Assembly (NCBI GenBank): GCA_902490365.1
Contig: CABUDQ010000021.1
Coordinates: 1-34,007 of the forward strand
DNA length: 34,007 nt
DNA from: an uncultured Collinsella sp.
GTDB lineage: Bacteria; Actinomycetota; Coriobacteriia; Coriobacteriales; Coriobacteriaceae
Reading direction: 5' to 3'
The notes below the pieces were generated by a model that saw nothing but the letters and a program-made list of their open reading frames with translations, ran no database searches and had not been told where the DNA came from. Below are positions 1-7,764 of the stretch, in pieces (the first letter of the stretch is position 1; the number at the start of each line of letters is the position of its first letter). Position numbers and translations under genes: made by a program.

Positions 1-230
1 GCAAAAGATAGGCAAGGCCGCTGTAGCGCAGGTTCTGGCGGATGTTGCCCATCATTTTCGCCCCAAGACCAAAGGCTCATACCAATCTCGGCTGCAACTG
101 TTCTTGTTGTGGGCGATGCACTATCGACTTTTACTTTAGGCAGCTTTTCCATAGCTGCCTTCAAGGCATTAAACGTGTCGTCAGGAGAATACGGTACCTG
201 AAGCTGAAGCTGCTGATCCGCAAAACCCAT
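1..230 (-). CDS. Small conserved hypothetical protein, N-terminal part (runs off the window)
   Basis: A minus-strand frame starts at ATG (228-230) and stays open to the window edge, giving 76 codons beginning MGFADQQLQLQVPYSPDD. A good ribosome binding site, GGAGG, lies 7 bases upstream. The visible part predicts a small soluble alpha/beta protein with a run like TFNALKAAMEKLPKVKVDSA; I see no catalytic motif and assign no function. It lies 116 bases downstream of the zinc-ribbon gene on the same strand and may be cotranscribed, although an extended -10-like TGC-TACCAT (minus, 271-279) could give it a separate promoter. After residue ~59 (WSWGEN) the composition changes to a Pro/Gln/Arg-rich stretch unlike the start, while another frame reads more protein-like. 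Sequence damage, a contig join or real divergence are all possible. The gene start is reliable; the last ~55 bases are not. Confidence 0.55.
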   Translation of the reverse strand, partial: MGFADQQLQLQVPYSPDDTFNALKAAMEKLPKVKVDSASPTTRTVAAEIGMSLWSWGENDGQHPPEPALQRPCLSF

Positions 231-346
231 AATCTGGCCTCCGCTTCTTACAAGATTAAGGCTATCGGCAATGGTAGCACGTTCCCAGCAGTCTTAAATT
301 CGTCTCATGACCTTGCGATGCAGCCCGACGCCCCGGCACCACTCCC

Positions 347-1684
347 CTACTTACCAAAAATCGCAGCGAGCAATCCCTTGCGTTTGGGCTTCTCCTCTCG
401 GTAGGAACCCTCGCCGGCGGTTGCAACCCGGCGCGGCTGCCCGCCGCCTTTACGGCGTACGATCTGGTATAGGAACGGAGATTTAACATATTTGACCTCG
501 ACGGGCGTGGCGTGCACGGTGCTTTCGCTCGACAGCATCACGTTGGGTTTGAGCGGCGCCACGATATGCGTTTCGCGCTTGTCGCTAAACACCACCGCGG
601 CCGCACGACCCGTCTGGCCGTTTACGGCGATGCGCACCTGCTCGCCGTCGCGGCTGTCCGTTGCCGGACGGTCGACAAAGTAAACCGGCACCATCACCAG
701 GCCGTCCTTATGCTTGCGGGCCTTGCGCGCCCAGGTACGGATGCTCTTTTTATTGAGCCCCAGTACAACCTCGGCGTCGTTGCCCGCAACGTCGAGCGCC
801 AGCTTATCAATGACCACCTGGTCCTTGGTAGACGCATCGACGGAAACGACGCGGAAGTCGCCTTCCTGCATGGCGGGATCGAACGGCCCAACCTTGGCAA
901 AGTCCCACGGCTCCAAAATGCCCATAAGGCGAACGTCCAGGTAGTTTGCCCGCGGATATGCCCAGTCAAGTACCTCGTAGTACACCAGGGTCTCCTTGCT
1001 CAGGCCCCTGCCCGGGAAGGACGCCATCATGCGCAAGTCCGCCAGCGCCATGGGGAAATAGAAGAGCATCATGTCGTTTTGGATCGCGTCTTCCACGTCG
1101 TGCCCGGCAAAGGCTTCCGCATACTGGTGCACCAGCTGCAGCGCGTTGGCACGTGCCTGCTGCGGCGAGATTTCGCAGGGAATACCCTGCTCAGGTACAT
1201 ACTCCGCACCAACACCCATGGTCAGGCGCTTGCTGAAGGTGCCGGGTTTAAGCAGGTCGGCAACGCCGATCTTATTGCCGCAGGACGGGCACTCAAACAC
1301 GCGCTGGGTCGATGACCCCTCAAAGGACGCACCGCAGAAGGGGCAGGGAATGCTCACGTGCGTGGCTTCTTGGAACTCCTGAGCCGTGCCGCGGTCCTCC
1401 CACAGTAGATGCTCCAGAACCGACTGATTGCGCCAGTGCGAATTGAAGAAATACCAGTCCGGGTCCTCCGGGCGCTCGAGTTGCGACACATGCGTGAGCT
1501 TGAGCAGTCCATCCACCACCGTCAACGGCGTATGGCGAATGCCCAGGGCGCTCTTGGGCTCTCCGGCGTCCGCCTGCCACGGAATGACCGCACCGCAATA
1601 GGCGCACTCAAAGCTGCGCTTAGCCTGGTGCGAGTACATAGGGCCGCCGCAGTTTTGACATTTAATGGCAAACATCTCGTCCAT
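347..1684 (-). CDS. Double zinc-ribbon protein of unknown function
   Basis: 445 residues, starting at MDEMFAIKCQNC. This ATG has AGGAGG 8 bases upstream; an in-frame extension to 1780 lacks a comparable site and reads as untranslated leader. Two four-cysteine zinc ribbons are visible: CxxC at residues 9/12 with CxxC at 27/30, and a second pair (CPFC...CPSC) around residues 118-142. The central ~250 residues look like a folded, mostly soluble domain (YYEVLDWAYPRANYLDVRLMG) with no motif I recognise. The last ~30 residues are Lys/Arg/Gly-rich (RRKGGGQPRRV, PKRKGLL), suggesting nucleic acid or membrane contact. No membrane segment or signal peptide is seen. The ribbons resemble those of TFIIB-type or rubredoxin-like zinc binders, but that alone does not define a function. 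A perfect 7-base inverted repeat lies 28 bases before the start codon. Confidence 0.85.
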   Translation of the reverse strand: MDEMFAIKCQNCGGPMYSHQAKRSFECAYCGAVIPWQADAGEPKSALGIRHTPLTVVDGLLKLTHVSQLERPEDPDWYFFNSHWRNQSVLEHLLWEDRGTAQEFQEATHVSIPCPFCGASFEGSSTQRVFECPSCGNKIGVADLLKPGTFSKRLTMGVGAEYVPEQGIPCEISPQQARANALQLVHQYAEAFAGHDVEDAIQNDMMLFYFPMALADLRMMASFPGRGLSKETLVYYEVLDWAYPRANYLDVRLMGILEPWDFAKVGPFDPAMQEGDFRVVSVDASTKDQVVIDKLALDVAGNDAEVVLGLNKKSIRTWARKARKHKDGLVMVPVYFVDRPATDSRDGEQVRIAVNGQTGRAAAVVFSDKRETHIVAPLKPNVMLSSESTVHATPVEVKYVKSPFLYQIVRRKGGGQPRRVATAGEGSYREEKPKRKGLLAAIFGK

Positions 1685-1712
1685 GGAAACGTCCTCCTTT
1701 GCACAGGGGCTG

Positions 1713-1731
1713 TCGACATTAAGTATGTCGA
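1713..1731. promoter_or_regulatory. Inverted repeat upstream of the zinc-ribbon gene
   Basis: TCGACAT (1713-1719) and ATGTCGA (1725-1731) form a perfect 7-base inverted repeat with a 5-base spacer, about 28 bases upstream of the start codon of the minus-strand zinc-ribbon gene and in the divergent region shared with the CDF exporter gene. It could be an operator or a small leader hairpin. No T-run follows, so it is not a terminator. Confidence 0.35.
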
Positions 1732-1902
1732 GCAAACAGGCACATGCCCATACCCATGTGGCCCAAAATGGACCACCCAAGCAGACGAGAAGGTTCGCTC
1801 GTTAGCACCGGCAGACTATTGCTGCATTTTCTGAGCATCGGTGCGCGGCGCCCCCGCGCGAGCTACACTATCCCCTTAAACATGATTGTGAGGACGACCG
1901 CT

Positions 1903-3084
1903 ATGCTATTTGTAAATCGGCTGGTACATACACTTGTTCCCGGCAGCGAGGGCGAGCCGGTCGATACATCTTGCCGCACCAACGCGGGCTTTGCCGCAAG
2001 CCTCATTTGCATTGGCCTCAACATCACCCTGTGCCTGGCCAAGGGCATCGCGGGCCTGCTCGCCGGTTCCGTCTCCCTCGTCGCCGATGCCTTCAACAAC
2101 CTCTCCGACGCCTCGAGCAACATCGTGAGTCTGCTCGGGTTCCGCCTTGCCAGCCGCCCGGCCGATGAAGGCCACCCCTATGGCCACGGCCGCTACGAGT
2201 ACCTCGCCGGCTTGTTTGTCGCCGTCCTGGTTTGCGCCGTCGGCATCAACCTGATCCTGGAGTCGGTCGCCAAGATCATCAAGCCCTCCCCCACCACGTA
2301 TTCGGCGCTCTCCATGGCAGCCCTTGTCCTGTCCATGCTCGTCAAGTTTTGGATGGCGGCGTTCAACCGCACGCTGGGCAATCGCATCGATTCCGAAACG
2401 CTTATCGCCACGGCGCAGGATTCCAAAAACGACGTCATTGCCTCAGCCTCGGTCCTAGCCGCAGCGCTTATTTCGCAGACGACCGGCTTTGACCTCGATG
2501 GCTGGGCAGGCCTGGGAGTGGGCATCTTCATCTGCATCAGCGGCATGGGCCTCGTGCGCGACGCCATCAGCCCGTTGCTGGGGCAAGCGCCCGACCCCAA
2601 GCTCGTCCAGGCAATCCGCGACAAGATCATGTCCTATCCGCAGGTCTTGGGCACACACGACCTGATGGTGCACGACTACGGCCCCGGTCGTCAGTTTGCC
2701 AGCGCCCACGTGGAGATGCCCGGCGAGGGCGACGCATTTGAGCACCACGAGATTTTGGACACCATCGAGCACGACATCAAACGGCAGATGGGCATCGATA
2801 TCACGCTGCACTGCGACCCCATCGCCACCACCGGCGACGACCTGCGCGGCTGGGTCAAGCGCGGCGTCATGCAGATCGATCCCGCGCTCTCCATCCACGA
2901 CCTGCACGAGCACGACGGGTTCGTTTCGTTTGACCTGGTGCGTCCCGACGGCTTTGACATATCCGACGAGGAGCTGCTGGAGCTCGTCACGCGCATCGTG
3001 CACGAGCGCCGGCCCAACGTCTCGTGCGTCGTTACGTTTGACTCAGGCTTTAGCTCGCCCGACCGTCCGGCCGAGCAGCTGTAG
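1903..3084 (+). CDS. Cation diffusion facilitator family metal exporter, probable Mn(II) type
   Basis: 393 residues from ATG 1903 (GAGG nine bases upstream; longer in-frame starts have no site). CDF proteins export divalent metals in exchange for protons. The family signature is clear: a TM2 run ADAFNNLSDASSN, the loop HPYGHGRYEYLAGL, and a TM5 run AQDSKNDVIASAS. Aligned by eye to YiiP, the four transport-site ligands read N, D (TM2) and D, D (TM5), instead of the D-D-H-D of zinc transporters; N/D-D-D-D sites are linked to manganese exporters such as MntE. The cytoplasmic C-terminus is long: after a normal domain (to about residue 310) come another ~80 residues (LRGWVKRGVMQIDPALSIHDLHEHDG...) that look like a second ferredoxin-like module. 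It is divergent from the zinc-ribbon gene. CDF family is certain; the metal is inferred. Confidence 0.92.
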   Translation: MLFVNRLVHTLVPGSEGEPVDTSCRTNAGFAASLICIGLNITLCLAKGIAGLLAGSVSLVADAFNNLSDASSNIVSLLGFRLASRPADEGHPYGHGRYEYLAGLFVAVLVCAVGINLILESVAKIIKPSPTTYSALSMAALVLSMLVKFWMAAFNRTLGNRIDSETLIATAQDSKNDVIASASVLAAALISQTTGFDLDGWAGLGVGIFICISGMGLVRDAISPLLGQAPDPKLVQAIRDKIMSYPQVLGTHDLMVHDYGPGRQFASAHVEMPGEGDAFEHHEILDTIEHDIKRQMGIDITLHCDPIATTGDDLRGWVKRGVMQIDPALSIHDLHEHDGFVSFDLVRPDGFDISDEELLELVTRIVHERRPNVSCVVTFDSGFSSPDRPAEQL

Positions 3085-3096
3085 CCCGCTTAACAG

Positions 3097-4086
3097 CTAG
3101 TTTCCCTGCGCGCCCGAAATGCCGTTTTGCAGGGCATCCCAGGCGTTCGTTGCCATATCGCCCAGGTTCTGCGCGGTATCGCCGAGATTCTGAGCCGTGT
3201 CACCCAGCTCTTGGGCCTTATCCCCAAGCTCCTGTGCCTTGTTGCTCAGGTCCTCCAGCGTATTGGAGCTCGAGCTGTCGGTACCGCTTTGGCCGCCGGA
3301 CGAGTTGCCCGAGCTGTTCTTGTGCGTGAGTTGAATTTCGAGGTTGCCGCTGTCGTTATAGTAAGCAGAAGTAACGACCCAGTTGGCATCGATGACGGGC
3401 GTTGAGCCATCATCAGTCAGGACCACGGCATTCGAAAGATTGGCGCCGCGCGACTTGAGGAGCTTCTTGGCGTTGGACCAGTACTGCCCCGGGATATCGC
3501 TCAGATCGACGGTGCTAGACGAGGCGGACTCGGTTTGCTCGGCAGCGGTATCAGCCGTTGAACTCCCTCGCTTGTTGAGCATGCCCGACACAATGGCAAA
3601 CACAACCGACAGCGCAAAGAAGATCGCCAGCACGATGAGGATCTTCTTGATCACGCTCGACGAACGCGACGGCTTCTTCTCCTCGTCCTCGCCATATTGC
3701 GGAATCGACTTGGGGTACTCGCGATACGGCTCGCGCGACTCGTAGCGAGGCTGCGCCGTGCGAGGCATATACGTCGTCTGCTGAGGCTGCGGAATGGGAT
3801 TTTGCGGCAGGTCATCATAGGGATTCGGCGTCGAGGCGGCATAAGAATCCTGCGGCGCGTAATCAAACGGGTCCGGAGCTGCGTTGCCATAGGGGCCTTG
3901 CGAAGATGCAGCGTAAGAATCCTGCGCCGTGTCGCCATAGCCCATAACCCGGGTGGGCTCGGCAGAAGGCTGCGTCGCGGCGGGGTCGGTATAACCGGGG
4001 TTGGGAACAACGCGGGTCGCATCGGCGCTATCGCCAGCCTGCGCGGAACCGTAGCCGCCCATCACGGTTGTCTTGTCCTGATCCAT
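3097..4086 (-). CDS. Single-pass membrane protein with disordered N-terminus, PASTA-like region and heptad-repeat tail
   Basis: 329 residues; the ATG has AAGGAA upstream. Residues 1-140 are disordered and rich in Pro, Tyr, Gln and Ser, with recurring T-x-V-M/V motifs (TTVM, TRVV, TRVM) and YAAS/YG repeats. A basic stretch (KKPSRSSSVIKK) precedes one transmembrane helix at about 147-170 (ILIVLAIFFALSVVFAIVSGM), so the head should be cytoplasmic and the rest outside. The outer part (DIPGQYWSNAKKLLKSRG...) resembles a PASTA module in length and pattern, a weak match. It ends with a Gly/Ser linker and four copies of a 7-residue unit (AQELGDK/T, AQNLGDT/M). TRV(M/V) motifs look like possible Ser/Thr-kinase sites, so a cell-envelope or signalling role is a guess. 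It converges with the CDF gene, 12 bases apart. A possible -10 (TAGAAT, minus) lies at 4132-4137. Confidence 0.85.
   Translation of the reverse strand: MDQDKTTVMGGYGSAQAGDSADATRVVPNPGYTDPAATQPSAEPTRVMGYGDTAQDSYAASSQGPYGNAAPDPFDYAPQDSYAASTPNPYDDLPQNPIPQPQQTTYMPRTAQPRYESREPYREYPKSIPQYGEDEEKKPSRSSSVIKKILIVLAIFFALSVVFAIVSGMLNKRGSSTADTAAEQTESASSSTVDLSDIPGQYWSNAKKLLKSRGANLSNAVVLTDDGSTPVIDANWVVTSAYYNDSGNLEIQLTHKNSSGNSSGGQSGTDSSSSNTLEDLSNKAQELGDKAQELGDTAQNLGDTAQNLGDMATNAWDALQNGISGAQGN
3160..3245 (-). repeat. In-frame 21-bp tandem repeats encoding a heptad tail
   Basis: Four consecutive, imperfect 21-base units encode AQELGDK, AQELGDT, AQNLGDT and AQNLGDM near the C-terminus of the membrane protein. 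The amphipathic 7-residue period predicts a helix or coiled coil outside the membrane. Tandem units like this can change copy number between strains. Confidence 0.6.
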
Positions 4087-4201
4087 GCAACGATTCCTTT
4101 CCGTCGCGCGTGAGCCTCAAGTTATCCATGCATTCTACCCGCGCAAAAGCCTATGATGGGCAGAGCCCGTCGGTATCTACAAGACATGCGCGGGCCTAAG
4201 G

Positions 4202-4239
4202 ATAAAAAGCCCCGCCGGGCCTTGCGGGCACGGCGGGGC
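4202..4239 (-). terminator. Rho-independent terminator of fhs
   Basis: GCCCCGCCG (4209-4217) pairs with CGGCGGGGC (4231-4239). Read on the minus strand the 9-bp GC-rich stem is followed by TTTTTATC. It lies 26 bases past the fhs stop codon. Confidence 0.85.
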
Positions 4240-4264
4240 AGGCTAGCAGCTATGGACAGCAGAC

Positions 4265-5932
4265 TTAGAACAGGCCGGTGATGTTGCCGTCGTTGTCGAC
4301 GTCGATGTTCTCAGCCGCGGGGACCTTGGGCAGGCCCGGCATGGTCAGAACACTGCCAGTCAGTGCGACCACAAAGTGGGCACCGGCGGAAACCTTGAGC
4401 TCACGCACCGTGATGCGGAAGTTCTCGGGAGCGCCCAGGGCCTTGGCGTTGTCGCTAAAGCTGTACTGCGTCTTGGCCACGCACACCGGCAGGTTGCCAA
4501 AGCCGTTCTCGCGCAGCTCGGCGAGCTGGCGCTTGGCGGCCGGCGTAAAGTCAACGCCATCGGCGCGGTAGACCTTGGTGGCAATGGCCTCAAGAGCGTC
4601 GGCGACATCGGCGCCGTCCTCATAGGCAAACTTGAGCTCGCTCGGCTGCTCAATCAGACGCATGACCTCATCGGCAAGCTCGAGCGCGCCCTCGCCGCCC
4701 TTGGCCCAGACCTCGGAAAGCTTAACGTTGACGCCGAGCTTCTGGCACTCGGACTCGATGAGCGCAAGCTCAGCCTCGGTGTCCGTCGGGAAGCGGTTGA
4801 TGGCGACCACACAGGGCAGACCATAAACGTTCTGGATGTTGTCGACGTGACGCAGCAGGTTGGGCATGCCGGCCTTGAGTGCCTCGAGGTTCTCCTCGTT
4901 GAGGTCGGCCTTGGCGACGCCACCGTTGTACTTCAGCGCACGAGCGGTCGCGACGATCACGACGGCGCTGGGGCGAACGCCCGTCATGCGGCACTTGATG
5001 TCGAGGAACTTCTCGGCACCCAGATCGGCACCGAAGCCGGCCTCGGTAATGGCGACATCGCCAAAGCGCATCGCCATACGCGTGGCCATGATAGAGTTGC
5101 AGCCGTGGGCAATGTTGGCGAAGGGACCGCCGTGGACAAACGCGGGCGTGCCCTCGAGCGTTTGCACCAGGTTGGGCTTGAGCGCGTCCTTAAGCAACGC
5201 GGCCATGGCACCCTGGGCCTTAAGGTCGCGGGCACGGACGGGCTCGCCGGCAAAGCTGTAGCCGACGACGATCTCGCCCAGGCGCTCCTTGAGGTCGTTA
5301 ATGCTCGTAGACAGGCACAGGATTGCCATGACCTCGGAGGCGACGGTGATATCGAAGCCGTCCTCGCGCGGCACGCCCTGGGCCTTACCGCCAATACCGT
5401 CGATGACATGGCGCAGCTGACGGTCGTTCATGTCGACGACGCGCTTCCAGGTGATGCGCTTAACATCGATACCGAGCTGGTTGCCCTGCTGAATATGGTT
5501 GTCGAGCATGGCGGCCAGCAGGTTGTTGGCAGCACCGATGGCATGAAAGTCGCCGGTAAAGTGCAGGTTGATATCCTCCATGGGGATGACCTGAGCCCAG
5601 CCGCCGCCGGCAGCGCCGCCCTTAACGCCAAAGACGGGGCCGAGCGAAGGCTCGCGCAGGGCCACGGCGCTCTTGACACCGCGACGGCGCAGGCCGTCGG
5701 CCAGACCGATGGTCGTGGTGGTCTTGCCCTCGCCCGCAGGCGTTGGGTTGATAGCGGTCACGAGGACGAGCTTGGCCTGGTGATCAGTCGGCTCGTTGAG
5801 CAGTGAATAATCGACCTTAGCCTTGTCGAAGCCGTACGGAATCAGGTGCTTAACGTCGACGCCGGCGTTCTTGGCCACCTCGGTAATAGGCAGCGGCGTG
5901 ACAGAACGTGCGATTTCGATGTCAGTAGGCAT
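4265..5932 (-). CDS. fhs: Formate-tetrahydrofolate ligase
   Basis: 555 residues from the ATG at 5932 (MPTDIEIARS), the usual family length; AAAGGA precedes it, and the longer in-frame start at 5992 has no site. The enzyme joins formate to tetrahydrofolate using ATP, giving 10-formyl-THF for purine synthesis, formyl-Met-tRNA and one-carbon metabolism, and serves the methyl branch of the Wood-Ljungdahl pathway in acetogens. The ATP-binding loop TPAGEGKTTTTIGLADGL is at about residues 64-81, followed by the conserved LREPSLGPVFGVKGGAAGGG run that shapes the folate and formyl-phosphate site. The gene ends at a strong terminator and appears monocistronic. An extended -10 (TGC-TATGCT, minus, 5973-5981) may be its promoter. 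No anomalies. Confidence 0.97.
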   Translation of the reverse strand: MPTDIEIARSVTPLPITEVAKNAGVDVKHLIPYGFDKAKVDYSLLNEPTDHQAKLVLVTAINPTPAGEGKTTTTIGLADGLRRRGVKSAVALREPSLGPVFGVKGGAAGGGWAQVIPMEDINLHFTGDFHAIGAANNLLAAMLDNHIQQGNQLGIDVKRITWKRVVDMNDRQLRHVIDGIGGKAQGVPREDGFDITVASEVMAILCLSTSINDLKERLGEIVVGYSFAGEPVRARDLKAQGAMAALLKDALKPNLVQTLEGTPAFVHGGPFANIAHGCNSIMATRMAMRFGDVAITEAGFGADLGAEKFLDIKCRMTGVRPSAVVIVATARALKYNGGVAKADLNEENLEALKAGMPNLLRHVDNIQNVYGLPCVVAINRFPTDTEAELALIESECQKLGVNVKLSEVWAKGGEGALELADEVMRLIEQPSELKFAYEDGADVADALEAIATKVYRADGVDFTPAAKRQLAELRENGFGNLPVCVAKTQYSFSDNAKALGAPENFRITVRELKVSAGAHFVVALTGSVLTMPGLPKVPAAENIDVDNDGNITGLF

Positions 5933-5972
5933 AGGCGGTCCTTTCGTTACCGAATGAGAAAAAGACCAATTC

Positions 5973-5981
5973 AGCATAGCA
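5973..5981 (-). promoter_or_regulatory. Possible extended -10 promoter of fhs
   Basis: On the minus strand TGC-TATGCT lies about 41 bases upstream of the fhs start codon. No convincing -35 is seen, consistent with extended -10 use. Supported by position and motif only. Confidence 0.3.
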
Positions 5982-6076
5982 CGGGCGCGCAATAGTAAAA
6001 CACCCGTAACCGATGAATGGCGATATGTTTATCCAATGCTCAGCGATAGCTTAACAGCCCGCCAAAACAAAGCGCC

Positions 6077-7144
6077 CTAAATGGTAGGTTCAATCCCCAA
6101 GTGCTCAAAGGTGCGAAGCGTTGCCTGGCGGCCCTGGGGCGTGCGAATCATCAAGCCGCACTGCAGCAGATAGGGCTCATAGACATCCTCGAGCGTTCCC
6201 GGGTCCTCGCCCACCGCGCTGGCAAGCGTTGTCAGGCCCACGGCACGTCCGGAGAACGTCTTAGCGAGTGTCTCCAAAATGCGAATATCCATCCAGTCCA
6301 GACCAAGCTCATCGATCTCGAAGAACTCGAGCGCCTGGCGGCAGATATCGAGCTCGATAGGGCCGTTGCCGCGCACCTGTGCGTAATCGCGCACGCGCTT
6401 GAGCAGGCGGTTGGCAAGACGTGGCGTGCCGCGCGAACGCGAGCCGATCTCGAGCGCACTGGGGTGGTCGATCGTCACGCCCAGGATGGACGCCGAGCGC
6501 GTCACAATCTGCGCGAGTTCTTCGACCGTGTAGTAATCCAGGCGATATGAAATGCCAAAGCGGTCGCGCAGCGGGCCAGTCAACATACCCGAGCGGGTCG
6601 TTGCCGCCACCAGCGTAAACTTGGGGATATCCAGGCGAATCGATCGTGCGGCCGGGCCTTTACCGATCACGATATCGAGGGCAAAGTCCTCCATCGCGGG
6701 GTACAGGACCTCCTCGACCGAACGGTTGAGGCGGTGGATCTCGTCAATAAACAGCACATCACCCGGCTGCAAGTTAGTAAGGATGGCCGCCAGGTCGCCC
6801 GTGCGCGCGATGGCGGGGCCACTCGTGGTCTTGATCTGAGCGCCCAGCTCGTTGGCGATAACGGTGGCCAGCGTGGTCTTGCCCAGGCCCGGAGGACCCG
6901 AGAAAATCACGTGGTCGAGCGTCTCGCCACGGTTCTGCGCCGCTTCGATCAACACGCGCAGGCTCTGCTTGATGTGCTCCTGGCCACAGTAATCGTCCAG
7001 GCGCTGGGGGCGCAAAGTGCGGTCGACATCGAGGTCCTCGGCCGTCAGCTCCGAGCCCACCATGCGCTCGCCGTGCGCCATGGATGCCGCCGGCGAGTTG
7101 CCGGGCGTCGCCCACAGGTCCTGAGAGTCATCGGCTTCCCACAT
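6077..7144 (-). CDS. ruvB: Holliday junction branch migration ATPase RuvB
   Basis: 355 residues (356 if a GTG one codon upstream is used). RuvB is the hexameric AAA+ motor that, loaded by RuvA, drives branch migration of Holliday junctions. The Walker A loop GPPGLGKTT lies near residue 80, Walker B is FIDEIHRLN, sensor 1 is AATTRSGMLTGPLRDRFG and includes the arginine region, and the C-terminal winged helix (VGLTTLASAVGEDPGTLEDVYEPYLLQ) is complete. The ~35-residue N-terminal extension before LRPQRLDDY is acidic and variable, as in other actinobacterial RuvB proteins. Its ATG shares one base with the ruvA stop (TGATG), implying translational coupling in a ruvC-ruvA-ruvB operon. The family call is certain. 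Confidence 0.97.
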   Translation of the reverse strand: MWEADDSQDLWATPGNSPAASMAHGERMVGSELTAEDLDVDRTLRPQRLDDYCGQEHIKQSLRVLIEAAQNRGETLDHVIFSGPPGLGKTTLATVIANELGAQIKTTSGPAIARTGDLAAILTNLQPGDVLFIDEIHRLNRSVEEVLYPAMEDFALDIVIGKGPAARSIRLDIPKFTLVAATTRSGMLTGPLRDRFGISYRLDYYTVEELAQIVTRSASILGVTIDHPSALEIGSRSRGTPRLANRLLKRVRDYAQVRGNGPIELDICRQALEFFEIDELGLDWMDIRILETLAKTFSGRAVGLTTLASAVGEDPGTLEDVYEPYLLQCGLMIRTPQGRQATLRTFEHLGIEPTI

Positions 7145-7764
7145 CACGCATCCATTCCGAGTCGCTTAAGCGCCGCGCCGAGCAGATCCTCGACACGCAT
7201 ATTCTGCCCATCATACCCGCTCAGGGCAACATCGGTCTCCTGCGGGCTAAAGCCCATGGAAAGGAGCGCCGCACGGGCGTCATCGATGGCCGAGGGAGCG
7301 GCAGCGGGCACGGGCATCACAACCTGGCCGGGAATCACGTCGACCGGCACAAAGCCCTTGTCCTTGGCAAAGGTGCTCTTGAGCTCCAGGATCAGACGCT
7401 GAGCTGTCTTTTTGCCCACACCGGGCACCTTGGCCATGCCCTTGTCGTCCTCGGCCATCACCAGCGAATACAATTGCCCCACGGTATAGGTGGAAAGCAC
7501 GGCGAGCGCCAAGCGCGGGCCAACGCCCGAGACAGACACGAGCCGATCGAACATCGTGCGCTCATCCTTAGAGGAAAAACCGAAAAGTGTCATGGCGTCC
7601 TCGCGCACCTGCATACGCGTGTAGAGGCGGACCTCGCCGCCGGGCGTCGGCAACGTGGCCGCAGTGCTGCCCGAGATGCCGAGCTCAAAGCCAACGCCCG
7701 ACACATCGACGACAGCAGAGCTCATCGTGGCCTCGACAAGCGTTCCGTGGAGCTGGGAGATCAT
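7144..7764 (-). CDS. ruvA: Holliday junction branch migration protein RuvA
   Basis: 206 residues starting MISQLHGTLVEATMSSAVVDVSGVGFEL. RuvA binds four-way junctions as a tetramer and recruits RuvB. The N-terminal OB fold (residues 1-65), the helix-hairpin-helix pair (VSGVGPRLALAVLS at about 78-91 and VPGVGKKTAQRLILEL at about 113-128) and the small C-terminal RuvB-binding domain (ARAALLSMGFSPQETDVAL) are all present. The start codon overlaps the ruvC stop by one base, and the stop overlaps the ruvB start by one base, so the three genes are coupled. The length is usual for the family. Confidence 0.97.
   Translation of the reverse strand: MISQLHGTLVEATMSSAVVDVSGVGFELGISGSTAATLPTPGGEVRLYTRMQVREDAMTLFGFSSKDERTMFDRLVSVSGVGPRLALAVLSTYTVGQLYSLVMAEDDKGMAKVPGVGKKTAQRLILELKSTFAKDKGFVPVDVIPGQVVMPVPAAAPSAIDDARAALLSMGFSPQETDVALSGYDGQNMRVEDLLGAALKRLGMDA

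Noticed and set aside
4376..5806. 476-codon plus-strand frame opposite fhs
   Set aside because: Antisense to a fully conserved enzyme; no start signal and no recognisable domain.
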